Shown here piece after piece: positions 53,013 through 61,852 of a stretch of DNA of 64,000 bases (position 1 is its first letter; each line of letters begins with the position of its first letter). The stretch is from Streptomyces prunicolor NBRC 13075 (lineage in GTDB: Bacteria > Actinomycetota > Actinomycetes > Streptomycetales > Streptomycetaceae), in NCBI RefSeq assembly GCF_000367365.1, contig NZ_BARF01000074.1:62001-126000 (forward strand), given 5' to 3'. Position numbers and translations under genes: made by a program. The notes below the pieces were generated by a model. The model saw only the letters and a program-made list of their open reading frames with translations, made no database searches and was not told where the DNA came from.

Positions 53013-54554
53013 GTGTCGGCCAGCACATCCCGTACGCTCCCGCCGGAGATCGCCGAGTCCGTCTCTGTCATGGCGCTCATCGAGCGGGGAAAGGCTGAGG
53101 GGCAGATCGCCGGCGATGACGTGCGTCGGGCCTTCGAAGCTGACCAGATTCCGGCCACTCAGTGGAAGAACGTACTGCGCAGCCTCAACCAGATCCTCGA
53201 GGAAGAGGGTGTGACGCTGATGGTCAGTGCCGCGGAGCCCAAGCGCACCCGAAAGAGCGTCGCAGCGAAGAGTCCGGCCAAGCGCACCGCCACCAAGACG
53301 GTCGCCGCGAAGACGGTGACCGCCAAGAAGGCCACCGCCACCGCCACTCCGGCGGCACCCGTCGCCGACGCTTCCGTCGAGGACGACGCCGCCCAGAAGG
53401 TCGCTGCCAAGAAGACCGCGCCCGCCAAGAAGGCGGTCGCCAAGAAGGTCGCCGCCAAGAAGACGACGGCGGCGGCCAAGAAGACCAGTGCCAAGAAGGA
53501 CGACGCCGAGGTAGTCGACGAAGAGGCGACCGAGGAGACCCCCGGTAAGACCGGGGACGAGCCCGAGGGTGCCGAGAGCGCCGGGTTCGTGCTCTCCGAC
53601 GAGGACGAGGACGACGCGCCCGCCCAGCAGGTCGCCGCGGCCGGCGCCACCGCCGACCCCGTCAAGGACTACCTCAAGCAGATCGGCAAGGTCCCCCTCC
53701 TCAACGCCGAGCAGGAGGTCGAGCTCGCCAAGCGCATCGAGGCCGGCCTGTTCGCCGAGGACAAGCTGGCCAACGCCGACAAGCTCGCCCCCAAGCTCAA
53801 GCGCGAGCTGGAGATCATCGCTGAGGACGGCCGCCGCGCCAAGAACCACCTCCTGGAGGCCAACCTCCGTCTGGTGGTCTCCCTGGCCAAGCGTTACACC
53901 GGCCGCGGCATGCTCTTCCTGGACCTCATCCAGGAGGGCAACCTCGGTCTGATCCGCGCGGTCGAGAAGTTCGACTACACCAAGGGCTACAAGTTCTCCA
54001 CGTACGCCACCTGGTGGATCCGTCAGGCGATCACCCGCGCGATGGCCGACCAGGCCCGCACCATCCGTATCCCGGTGCACATGGTCGAGGTCATCAACAA
54101 GCTCGCGCGCGTGCAGCGCCAGATGCTCCAGGACCTGGGCCGCGAGCCCACCCCGGAGGAGCTGGCCAAGGAACTCGACATGACCCCGGAGAAGGTCATC
54201 GAGGTCCAGAAATACGGCCGCGAGCCCATCTCGCTGCACACCCCCCTGGGTGAGGACGGCGACAGCGAGTTCGGTGACCTCATCGAGGACTCCGAAGCCG
54301 TCGTCCCGGCCGACGCGGTCAGCTTCACCCTTCTCCAGGAGCAGTTGCACTCCGTCCTGGACACCCTGTCCGAGCGTGAGGCCGGTGTGGTCTCGATGCG
54401 CTTCGGTCTCACCGACGGTCAGCCGAAGACCCTCGACGAGATCGGCAAGGTGTACGGGGTCACCCGTGAGCGCATCCGCCAGATCGAGTCCAAGACCATG
54501 TCGAAGCTGCGCCACCCGTCGCGTTCGCAGGTGCTGCGCGACTACCTCGACTAG
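53013..54554 (+). CDS. hrdB: Principal sigma factor HrdB
   Basis: The housekeeping RNA polymerase sigma factor, 513 residues. A lysine/alanine/threonine-rich N-terminal region (about 75-160; units such as AAKK, TAKK) is typical of Streptomyces HrdB. Region 1.2 begins [16 protein letters not shown]. Region 2 includes [20 protein letters not shown] and [11 protein letters not shown]. Region 3 follows, and region 4 has [24 protein letters not shown] 53013 gives the known start [14 protein letters not shown] and follows GAGAGG; a TTG two codons upstream is ignored. Confidence 0.98.
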   Translation: MSASTSRTLPPEIAESVSVMALIERGKAEGQIAGDDVRRAFEADQIPATQWKNVLRSLNQILEEEGVTLMVSAAEPKRTRKSVAAKSPAKRTATKTVAAKTVTAKKATATATPAAPVADASVEDDAAQKVAAKKTAPAKKAVAKKVAAKKTTAAAKKTSAKKDDAEVVDEEATEETPGKTGDEPEGAESAGFVLSDEDEDDAPAQQVAAAGATADPVKDYLKQIGKVPLLNAEQEVELAKRIEAGLFAEDKLANADKLAPKLKRELEIIAEDGRRAKNHLLEANLRLVVSLAKRYTGRGMLFLDLIQEGNLGLIRAVEKFDYTKGYKFSTYATWWIRQAITRAMADQARTIRIPVHMVEVINKLARVQRQMLQDLGREPTPEELAKELDMTPEKVIEVQKYGREPISLHTPLGEDGDSEFGDLIEDSEAVVPADAVSFTLLQEQLHSVLDTLSEREAGVVSMRFGLTDGQPKTLDEIGKVYGVTRERIRQIESKTMSKLRHPSRSQVLRDYLD

Positions 54555-54573
54555 GTCGTAGTCGTACGACACG

Positions 54574-54608
54574 GAAGGCCCGGTCTCCCCTCGGGGAGCC
54601 GGGCCTTC
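54574..54608 (+). terminator. Terminator after hrdB
   Basis: Stem GAAGGCCCGG-T-CTCCCC paired with GGGGAG-CCGGGCCTTC, 20 bp after the hrdB stop, with one unpaired T. Confidence 0.85.
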
Positions 54609-54685
54609 GTGTTGGCGCGGGTGCGGGGCGCGGTGCACTGGATCACTCTGGGTCTTCAATGACCATCCCAGAGTGAGGAACGTGC

Positions 54686-55543
54686 ATGCGTCGTCCCCTT
54701 GCCCGGGCGCTGACCCGGCCGCTGGTCCTGGCGGCCGCCGCGTCCGCCATACCGCTGGTCTCCGCGGCCCCCGTGGCCGCCGACAGCATCGTCGTCGGCG
54801 GGTTCCCGGTCGATGTCTCCGTGAGCCCCTGGACGGTGGCGCTGTCCAGTCGTGACCGGTTCGGGGGTACCCGGGCGGGCCAGTTCTGCGGCGGTGTGGC
54901 CGTGAGCCGGACCGCCGTGCTGACCGCGGCCCACTGCATGGGCGACGACGTCCTGGGGGCGCCGCCGCACCGGGCGCGCGATCTCAAGGCCGTCACGGGC
55001 CGTACGGACCTGCTCTCGGCCCGGGGCCGGGAGATCGCCGTACGCGATGTGTGGGTCAATCCGGGTTACGACGCCGTCAGCAACGCCGGCGACTTCGCCG
55101 TGCTCACCCTCGCCGAGCCGCTGCCCCAGAGCTCGGTCATCGGGATGGCGGCCGCGGGCGACCCGGCCTACGAACCGGGCACGGCCGCGACGGTCTACGG
55201 CTGGGGCGATCTCACCGGCAGCGGCGACTACGCGGGCAGCCTGCACGCGGCACGCCTGCACGTGCTGTCCGACGCGCGCTGCGAGGAGGCGTATCCGGGC
55301 GGCGCCGACGGCGCCTACCTCCCCGAGTCCATGCTGTGCGCCGGAGAGGCTCAGGGGGGCCGTGACGCCTGTCAGGGGGACAGCGGGGGGCCGCTGGTCG
55401 CCCAGGGGCGGCTGATCGGGCTGGTGTCGTGGGGCAGCGGGTGCGGGCGGGCCGGGAGTCCTGGCGTCTACACCCGGGTCTCGGACGTCCTGCGGACACT
55501 CGGCCGCCACCGCGGCTCGCCAGGGCCGCACAAGGGCGTCTGA
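54686..55543 (+). CDS. Secreted trypsin-like (S1) serine protease
   Basis: A 285-residue exported protease. Signal peptide: MRRPLARALTRPLVLAAAASA...APVAA, then the mature start SIVVGGFPVDVSVSPW resembling an activated trypsin N-terminus. Catalytic triad: His in LTAAHCMG, Asp in NAGDFAVLTL, Ser in CQGDSGGPL; cysteine pairs fit S1 disulfides. ATG 54686 follows GAGGAA. It is a single gene between strong terminators. Confidence 0.92.
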   Translation: MRRPLARALTRPLVLAAAASAIPLVSAAPVAADSIVVGGFPVDVSVSPWTVALSSRDRFGGTRAGQFCGGVAVSRTAVLTAAHCMGDDVLGAPPHRARDLKAVTGRTDLLSARGREIAVRDVWVNPGYDAVSNAGDFAVLTLAEPLPQSSVIGMAAAGDPAYEPGTAATVYGWGDLTGSGDYAGSLHAARLHVLSDARCEEAYPGGADGAYLPESMLCAGEAQGGRDACQGDSGGPLVAQGRLIGLVSWGSGCGRAGSPGVYTRVSDVLRTLGRHRGSPGPHKGV

Positions 55544-55575
55544 CGGCGTCTGGGAGGCGTTTGCGGGCATGAAAG

Positions 55576-55618
55576 ACGGGCGGCCCCGCTCCTGTGGTTC
55601 AGGAGCGGGGCCGCCCGT
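55576..55618. terminator. Bidirectional terminator after the protease gene
   Basis: A perfect 18-bp stem ACGGGCGGCCCCGCTCCT with a 7-base loop between the convergent protease and DUF7455-like genes. Confidence 0.85.
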
Positions 55619-55660
55619 CGCCGGCCTGGGCCGGTGCTGGCTCGTCGTGGACGCGAAGTG

Positions 55661-55894
55661 TCAGCGGTCTTCTTCAGGAACGCTTGCAGCAGGAGCGGAG
55701 GTCAGCCGCTCCGACTCGTCCTGTATCTCAGCGGCGATCTTCTTGAGTTCCGGCTCGAACTTGCGGCCGTGGTGGGCGCAGAAGAGCAGTTCTCCGCCGC
55801 TCAGCAGGACGACGCGCAGGTATGCCTGGGCGCCGCAGCGGTCGCAGCGATCGGCGGCCGTCAGTGGGCTCGCGGGGGTCAGAACAGTAGTCAC
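55661..55894 (-). CDS. Small zinc-binding protein (DUF7455-like)
   Basis: A 77-residue protein with CDRCGAQAYLRVVLLSG followed by LLFCAHHGRKFEP, a CxxC...CxxH zinc site found in many actinobacterial small proteins (DUF7455-like). A short acidic tail follows. The function is unknown. It stands alone, convergent with the protease and divergent from parE. Confidence 0.75.
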   Translation of the reverse strand: MTTVLTPASPLTAADRCDRCGAQAYLRVVLLSGGELLFCAHHGRKFEPELKKIAAEIQDESERLTSAPAASVPEEDR

Positions 55895-56337
55895 GTCGCC
55901 TCTTCTCTAGCTCGACGAGCTGTCGTACCAGGGTCAACATCCAACCAGGCCGAAAACGTTCCCGCTCGTGGCCTTTTCTCGAAAAATTCTTCCGGGGCGG
56001 CTGTCTGCTGCCGGTTGGCGGCGAATGTGCCGTATTGCGTGTCTATGTGTCTGTACGGGTTCGCGCTGTGGGGTCAGGGTCGGGTCCACCCGGCTGGATT
56101 GCCGGTTGTTGATGAGGACGTGCCCGGAGCCTAAATGGTTCATGCCCCGAAGGGAACGTGATATGTACTTCACTCCATCGAGGGATCGAACAGGTATACG
56201 ACCCTGGACTAGTGTGAGGAGGAGACGAGGGTGGCGTTACAACGGCTCTACCAGGCCTCGGTACCCTCTGAGCGGCAACCGAAGCCGGGCCCTTACCCAA
56301 AAGGGCCTCATCTGAAATTCAGCGAGGAGCGAACCGC
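55895..56337. other. Upstream region of parE
   Basis: About 440 bp between divergent genes, noticeably richer in A/T than its neighbours. No gene or defined promoter is recognised. Confidence 0.5.
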
Positions 56338-58458
56338 GTGACCGCCGAAACGTCCGTGCCGTCGACAGCGCTGCTGGCAGGAGCAGACCGGGACGGTTCC
56401 AACTACACCGCGCGGCACCTGCTCGTCCTTGAGGGGCTAGAGGCCGTACGCAAGCGCCCGGGCATGTACATCGGGTCGACCGACAGTCGTGGCCTGATGC
56501 ACTGTCTGTGGGAGATCATCGACAACTCCGTGGACGAGGCCCTCGGGGGCTACTGCGACCACATCGAGGTGATCCTGCACGACGACGCCTCGGTGGAGGT
56601 CCGGGACAACGGCCGGGGCATCCCGGTCGACGTCGAGCCCAAGACCGGCCTCTCCGGTGTCGAGGTCGTCATGACCAAGCTGCACGCCGGCGGCAAGTTC
56701 GGCGGCGGCTCGTACGCCGCCTCCGGTGGTCTGCACGGCGTGGGCGCCTCCGTGGTGAACGCCCTGTCCGCGCGGCTGGACGTCGAGGTGGACCGCAGCG
56801 GCAACACCCACGCCATCAGCTTCCGGCGCGGTGTGCCGGGCTCCTTCTCGACCGCCGGTCCGGACGCCACGTTCGAGCCCGGAGGCCTGCGCAAGACCAA
56901 GCGGATTCCCAAGACCCGCACCGGCACGCGCGTGCGCTACTGGGCCGACCGCCAGATCTTCCTCAAGGACGCCAAGCTCTCCCTGGAGGGCCTGCACCAG
57001 CGGGCCCGGCAGACCGCGTTCCTGGTGCCCGGACTGACCATCGTCGTCCGCGACGAGTACGGCCTCGGCGAGGGTGGCAGCAAGGGGGAGGAGTCCTTCC
57101 GCTTCGACGGCGGCATCAGCGAGTTCTGCGAGTACCTGGCGAACGACAAGCCGGTCTGCGACGTACTGCGCCTGTCGGGCCAGGGGATCTTCAAGGAGAC
57201 GGTGCCCGTCCTGGACGACCACGGCCAGATGACGCCCACCGAGGTCACGCGCGAGCTCGGCGTCGACATCGCCATGCGCTGGGGGACCGGTTACGACACG
57301 ACGCTCAGGTCGTACGTGAACATCATCGCCACTCCCAAGGGCGGTACCCACGTCGCCGGCTTCGAGCAGGCCGTCGTCAAGACGATGAACGAGGTGGCGC
57401 GCGCCAAGAAGCTGCTGCGCGTCGCCGAGGACGACGTCGTCAAGGACGACGCCCTGGAGGGCCTCACCGCGGTCGTCACCGTCCGGCTCGCCGAACCGCA
57501 GTTCGAGGGTCAGACCAAGGAGGTGCTCGGTACGTCGGCGGCCCGCCGGATCGTCGCCAACGTGGTCGCCAAGGAGCTCAAGGACTTCCTGACCTCGACG
57601 AAGCGTGACGCGGCGGCCCAGGCCCGTGTGGTCATGGAGAAGGCCGTCGCCGCCGCACGCACGCGTATCGCGGCCCGGCAGCACAAGGACGCGCAGCGCC
57701 GCAAGACGGCCCTGGAGTCCTCCTCGCTGCCGGCCAAGCTCGCCGACTGCCGCAGCGACGACGTGGAGCGCAGCGAGCTGTTCATCGTCGAGGGAGACTC
57801 CGCGCTCGGTACGGCCAAGCTCGCCCGGAACTCCGAGTTCCAGGCGCTGCTGCCGATCCGGGGCAAGATCCTCAACGTTCAGAAGTCGTCCGTCACCGAC
57901 ATGCTGAAGAACGTCGAGTGCGGGGCGATCATCCAGGTCATAGGAGCGGGATCGGGCCGTACCTTCGACATCGACGCGGCCCGCTACGGCAAGATCATCA
58001 TGATGACCGACGCCGATGTGGACGGCTCCCACATCCGGTGTCTGCTCCTGACCCTGTTCCAGCGCTACATGCGGCCCATGGTCGAGGCCGGCCGGGTGTT
58101 CGCCGCGGTGCCGCCGCTGCACCGCATCGAACTCGTCCAGCCCAAGAAGGGACAGGACAAGTACGTCTACACGTACTCGGACCGTGAGCTGCGCGAGAAG
58201 ATGATGGAGTTCCAGAGCAAGGGTGTCCGGTACAAGGACTCCATCCAGCGCTACAAGGGTCTCGGTGAGATGGACGCCGACCAGCTGGCCGAGACGACGA
58301 TGGACCCCCGTCACCGCACCCTGCGCCGGATCAACCTTTCCGATCTGGACGCGGCCGAGCAGGTCTTCGATCTGCTGATGGGCAATGACGTGGCACCGCG
58401 CAAGGAGTTCATCTCCAGCTCGGCCGCGACGCTGGACCGGTCGCGGATCGACGCCTGA
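56338..58458 (+). CDS. parE: DNA topoisomerase IV subunit B (GyrB-like)
   Basis: A 706-residue type IIA topoisomerase ATPase subunit that works with ParC to separate daughter chromosomes. Seen: GLEAVRKRPGMYIGS, the N box IIDNSVDEAL, the G1/G2 boxes VRDNGRGIPVD and SGGLHGVGASVVNALS, the Toprim motifs VEGDSALG and DADVDGSH, and the C-terminal YKGLGEMDADQL. In Streptomyces a separate gyrB lies near oriC, so this copy, known near hrdB, is best called parE. It starts at GTG; the AGCGAGGAG-like ribosome site lies just upstream. Confidence 0.9.
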   Translation: MTAETSVPSTALLAGADRDGSNYTARHLLVLEGLEAVRKRPGMYIGSTDSRGLMHCLWEIIDNSVDEALGGYCDHIEVILHDDASVEVRDNGRGIPVDVEPKTGLSGVEVVMTKLHAGGKFGGGSYAASGGLHGVGASVVNALSARLDVEVDRSGNTHAISFRRGVPGSFSTAGPDATFEPGGLRKTKRIPKTRTGTRVRYWADRQIFLKDAKLSLEGLHQRARQTAFLVPGLTIVVRDEYGLGEGGSKGEESFRFDGGISEFCEYLANDKPVCDVLRLSGQGIFKETVPVLDDHGQMTPTEVTRELGVDIAMRWGTGYDTTLRSYVNIIATPKGGTHVAGFEQAVVKTMNEVARAKKLLRVAEDDVVKDDALEGLTAVVTVRLAEPQFEGQTKEVLGTSAARRIVANVVAKELKDFLTSTKRDAAAQARVVMEKAVAAARTRIAARQHKDAQRRKTALESSSLPAKLADCRSDDVERSELFIVEGDSALGTAKLARNSEFQALLPIRGKILNVQKSSVTDMLKNVECGAIIQVIGAGSGRTFDIDAARYGKIIMMTDADVDGSHIRCLLLTLFQRYMRPMVEAGRVFAAVPPLHRIELVQPKKGQDKYVYTYSDRELREKMMEFQSKGVRYKDSIQRYKGLGEMDADQLAETTMDPRHRTLRRINLSDLDAAEQVFDLLMGNDVAPRKEFISSSAATLDRSRIDA

Positions 58459-58857
58459 CCGCCGAGCCGGGCCCGGGCCCGGGTCCGGGTCCGGGTCCGA
58501 CCTGACCTGACCGTTGAGCCGGGCCCAGGTCCGAACTGGGCCCGGGCCGCGGCTCGGAGGTTTGGACCCGGGCTCGACCCTCGACTCGGAGGCTTGGACC
58601 CGGGCCGGGCCCCTGTGCTCGGAAGGTTCGGCGAGGGCCTGGCGCGATCGCCCCGCTCCTGACACGGACCGTTGTCGCCCCGCCTGGCCTCGGAGCGCTG
58701 CCACCGGTCGGCTCCACCCGTGGGTGGAGATCCGGGCGGGCCGGAGATCCACCCACGATCCACCCTGGCGCCGATCTGCCCACCTGCGAATTTCCGTAGC
58801 GTCGAAGGCGTCGGCAGCGCTCGCCGCCGGCATCCTCTTCCGCTCACGGAGGCTCTG
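58459..58857. other. Repeat-rich intergenic region
   Basis: About 400 bp without a gene. It begins with (GGGTCC)3 at about 58480-58497 and contains two near-identical 21-mers (listed separately). Confidence 0.5.
58553..58605 (+). repeat. Direct repeat in the parE downstream region
   Basis: CTCGGAGGTTTGGACCCGGGC at 58553-58573 and the one-base variant with GGC at 58585-58605, 32 bp apart, inside a G/C-rich low-complexity stretch. Confidence 0.7.
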
Positions 58858-59382
58858 ATGTCCGGGCTGGTCAACGCGTTGGTGATCGTGGCCGTCGTCG
58901 CGGTGGTGATCGTGCGGCAGTTCCGCGCCCGTCGGATCGACACCGACCGGCGCTGGTGGCTCCTCCCCGCGATCCTCGCCGTCGTGGCGCTGCGCGAGCC
59001 CGGCATACTCGACGCCTACCACCACACCGAGTCGGCCCTCCTGCTCGCCGTCGAACTGGTCGTCGGGCTGGCCACCGGAGCCGGCTGGGCCTGGACCACG
59101 CGCCTGTGGGTCGAGACGGACGGTTCCGTATGGAGCAAGAGCACCAAGGCGAGCGGGGGCGTCTGGATCGTCGGCATAGCCCTGCGCGTCGGCCTCGTCG
59201 CCCTGGGCGCGGTCGTAGGTGTGCACCAGGACAGCTCGGCCCTGATGCTCGGCCTCGCGGCAACGCTGCTGGTCCGCTCCGGTGTCCTGGCCTGGCGGGC
59301 CCAGTCGTTCACCGGGTCGGCAGGGTCGGCCCCGGCGTACGGTTTCGGCGTGACGCGGCCCACCGGGAAGGAGCGCGTGTGA
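58858..59382 (+). CDS. DUF1453 (CcdC-like) membrane protein
   Basis: A 174-residue protein with about four membrane helices (NALVIVAVVAVVIVRQF, WWLLPAILAVVALREPG, ALLLAVELVVGLATGAGWAW, VGIALRVGLVALGAVVGV). The RRIDTDRRWWLLP and TTRLWVETDGSVW stretches are typical of the DUF1453 group found in Streptomyces. Its TGA overlaps the GTG start of the histidine kinase, so it belongs to the same operon. Function unknown; it may be a partner of the sensor. Confidence 0.7.
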   Translation: MSGLVNALVIVAVVAVVIVRQFRARRIDTDRRWWLLPAILAVVALREPGILDAYHHTESALLLAVELVVGLATGAGWAWTTRLWVETDGSVWSKSTKASGGVWIVGIALRVGLVALGAVVGVHQDSSALMLGLAATLLVRSGVLAWRAQSFTGSAGSAPAYGFGVTRPTGKERV

Positions 59383-60530
59383 CGGAGAACGCCTGGACGC
59401 GCTGGCCCTCGCGGGAAGCGCTGGGCCGAGAGGGAGTCTCACGGCCCCGGCGTGTGCTCGCCTGGGCCGTCCGACTGCTGGTGATCGGCGTGCTCCTGGG
59501 GGGCGCGCTCACCGGCAATCACGTCCACGGCTGGGCGCTGGCCGGAGGTGCGGTCGGCATCGTGCTGGCGGCGGTCGTCGGCTGGGCGTTCTGGCGCACG
59601 ACTCTCGCCCACAGGCTCTGGCCGTCGGTGGCACTCATGGCCGTGCTCCTCGGGATGGCGGTCGGGGGACAGGCAGCCGGTTTCACGGTCCCGGCCCTCG
59701 TCATCTGGTGCGGTTGTGCCGTCAGCTCTCTGGAGCGGCTGCCCATCGCGGTCGCCGTGCCCGTGACCGCGGTGTCCCTCGCGATCTTCGCCGCGGTCAA
59801 CAACGACGTATGGCTGACCACCGCGGTCACCACGGCCGGGCTGGCCCTCGCCGGATACACGCTCCGCCTCGACGCCGAGGCCCGGGGCAACGCCCAACGG
59901 CTGCTCACCCAGGAGCGCATGGCACGTACTGCCGAGGCGGAGTCCGCCGCGCTCGCCGAACGGGCCCGTATCGCCCGGGAGATCCACGACGTGCTGGCCC
60001 ACAGCCTCTCGGCGCAGCTTGTGCACCTGGAGGCGGCCAGGCTGCTGATCGAGCGGGGCGCCGACCGGGAGACGATCCTGGAACGGGTCGTGGCGGCACG
60101 GGGGATGGCCCGCGACGGCCTGGTGGAGACCCGGCAGGCACTGTCCGCGCTGCGGGGCGAGATGAGCCCGCTGGAGGACTTCCTGACCGAGATCGTCGGT
60201 ACGACGGGCCGTGCCGAGGTCACCGTTACGGGTGACCGCAGGCAACTGCCCGCCGAGGCCTCGCAGGCCGTGCGCCGGGTCGCCCAGGAGGCCCTGACGA
60301 ACGTCCGCAAGCACGCCCCGGGCGCCAAAGTGCTGCTCACGCTGGACTACGGCGAGCACGAAGTGACCCTGGACGTACGGGACTCGGGCGGCTCGCCGGG
60401 CGAACTGACCGGCGCGGGAGGTGGATACGGTCTGCTGGGCATGCGGGAACGCGCCGAGCTGCTGGGCGGTTCCTTGCGAGCCGGGCCGGACGAGGAGGGA
60501 TTCGTGGTGACGCTGAAGGTGCCGGCATGA
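59379..60530 (+). CDS. NarL-type sensor histidine kinase
   Basis: A 383-residue membrane sensor kinase. The N-terminal 150 residues hold about five helices. The dimerisation/phosphoacceptor part is AERARIAREIHDVLAHSLSAQL (His in the REIHD motif, split here). The ATPase domain shows AQEALTNVRKHAPG, VRDSGG and GGYGLLGMRERAELLGG. Start GTG overlaps the preceding stop (GTGA) and its TGA overlaps the regulator's ATG (ATGA). Signal unknown. Confidence 0.9.
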   Translation: MTENAWTRWPSREALGREGVSRPRRVLAWAVRLLVIGVLLGGALTGNHVHGWALAGGAVGIVLAAVVGWAFWRTTLAHRLWPSVALMAVLLGMAVGGQAAGFTVPALVIWCGCAVSSLERLPIAVAVPVTAVSLAIFAAVNNDVWLTTAVTTAGLALAGYTLRLDAEARGNAQRLLTQERMARTAEAESAALAERARIAREIHDVLAHSLSAQLVHLEAARLLIERGADRETILERVVAARGMARDGLVETRQALSALRGEMSPLEDFLTEIVGTTGRAEVTVTGDRRQLPAEASQAVRRVAQEALTNVRKHAPGAKVLLTLDYGEHEVTLDVRDSGGSPGELTGAGGGYGLLGMRERAELLGGSLRAGPDEEGFVVTLKVPA

Positions 60531-61213
60531 CGGAGGAGGCCGTGAGGAGACCCGCGCGGGTCGTGGTCGCGGACGACCAGACCGTTGTAAGGGAAGGCAT
60601 CGTGATGCTGTTGGGGCTGCTGTCCGGGATCGAGGTCGTCGGTGCCGCCGCCGACGGGAACGAGGCGGTGCAGCTCGTCGCCGAACTCGCCCCGGACGTC
60701 GTCCTGATGGACCTGCGCATGCCGCGCTGCGACGGTGTCGAGGCCACCCGGCGGATCCGCGCGGAGCATCCAGGGACACAGGTCGTGGTGCTCACGACGT
60801 TCGCGGACGACGCCTCGCTGTTCCCGGCGCTGCGTGCGGGGGCGCGCGGCTATCTCACCAAGGACGCGGGCGGCGACGAGATCGTACGGGCCGTGGAGAG
60901 TGTGCTGTCGGGGGACGCGGGGTTGTCGCCGAGCATCCAACGGCGTTTGCTGGAGCGCCTGTCGGAGCCCGAGCCGCAGCCGCAGTCGGGGCCCGCCGAG
61001 CCGCCGGACGGGCTCACCGCGCGGGAGACCGAGGTGCTGCTGCTGATCGCCGAGGGCCTGACCAACCAGGAGATCGCCCGCGCGCTGCATGTCTCCACGG
61101 CGACCGTGAAGACCCACATCAACAACCTGTTCGCCAAGACGGGGCTCAAGGACCGTGCGCAGGCGGTGCGTTACGCCTACGGCAAGGGACTGGTGCGGCC
61201 ACCAGCGGGTTGA
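60527..61213 (+). CDS. NarL/LuxR-family response regulator
   Basis: A 228-residue regulator paired with the kinase. Receiver: VVVADDQTVVREGI (acidic pair), VVLMDLRMPRCDG (phosphorylated Asp) and LTKDAGG (Lys). The C-terminal LuxR helix-turn-helix is LTARETEVLLLIAEGLTNQEIARALHVSTATVKTHINNLF, split over residues 160-205. A Pro/Glu-rich linker lies between. Targets unknown; the downstream symporter pair is a candidate. Confidence 0.92.
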   Translation: MTEEAVRRPARVVVADDQTVVREGIVMLLGLLSGIEVVGAAADGNEAVQLVAELAPDVVLMDLRMPRCDGVEATRRIRAEHPGTQVVVLTTFADDASLFPALRAGARGYLTKDAGGDEIVRAVESVLSGDAGLSPSIQRRLLERLSEPEPQPQSGPAEPPDGLTARETEVLLLIAEGLTNQEIARALHVSTATVKTHINNLFAKTGLKDRAQAVRYAYGKGLVRPPAG

Positions 61214-61282
61214 GTCACCTGATGGGGTGAAGACAGCGGAGAAGAAGAGTCGGGGATCTTCCCGTTCTGTCCATCCTTGGGC

Positions 61283-61852
61283 ATGCAGTCAAGCAACGGT
61301 CGTTCCCGCGGTGGCGGGAGTGGTCACGAGAGTCCGGCCGAGAACCACGAAGGTCATGACCTGACCCCTGCCGAGGCAACCGGAAAGGTGAGGTACCACG
61401 ACCCTTGGTACGACGCGCTCGCGTCCGGCTGGGGCGAGACGGACGGCACGGACGGCACGGGCGGGCCCGCGCCCGAGGTGCCCGCCGCGCGCCGGGAGGA
61501 CGCGGACCACGCCGTCCGCGCGGGCGATGTCTATCTGGAGGTGCAGCGCAGCGCGGCCTTCCAGGAGGTGCGCGGCCGGTATCTGCGGTTCGTGGTGCCG
61601 GCCACCGTCGTCTTCTTCACCTGGTACGTGGCCTATGTGGTGACGGCGACGACGGCACCCGGATTCATGGCCCGGCCGGTGGCCGGCGCGGTGAACGTGG
61701 GGATGGTCGCGGGACTGGGGCAGTTCCTCACCACCTTCCTGCTCACCTGGGCCTACGCCCGGCACGCGCGGCTGCGCAGGGACCGGGCCGCGCTCGAACT
61801 GCGCTGGGACACACAGGAACTGACACGAGGCATTCGAGGCGGTACGTCGTGA
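61283..61852 (+). CDS. DUF485 membrane protein, symporter partner
   Basis: A 189-residue protein. The Gly/Asp-rich N-terminal half is cytoplasmic. The DUF485 core has two helices (LRFVVPATVVFFTWYVAYVVTA and VNVGMVAGLGQFLTTFLLTWAYA, split here). Such proteins are the small partner of ActP-type acetate symporters. ATG 61283 is used. Its stop overlaps the GTG of the symporter gene (GTGA). Confidence 0.85.
   Translation: MQSSNGRSRGGGSGHESPAENHEGHDLTPAEATGKVRYHDPWYDALASGWGETDGTDGTGGPAPEVPAARREDADHAVRAGDVYLEVQRSAAFQEVRGRYLRFVVPATVVFFTWYVAYVVTATTAPGFMARPVAGAVNVGMVAGLGQFLTTFLLTWAYARHARLRRDRAALELRWDTQELTRGIRGGTS

Noticed and set aside
56437-59442. A minus-strand frame of about 1000 codons opposite parE
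   Set aside because: It is the antisense shadow of a clear topoisomerase gene and has Arg/Gly/Val-rich nonsense composition.
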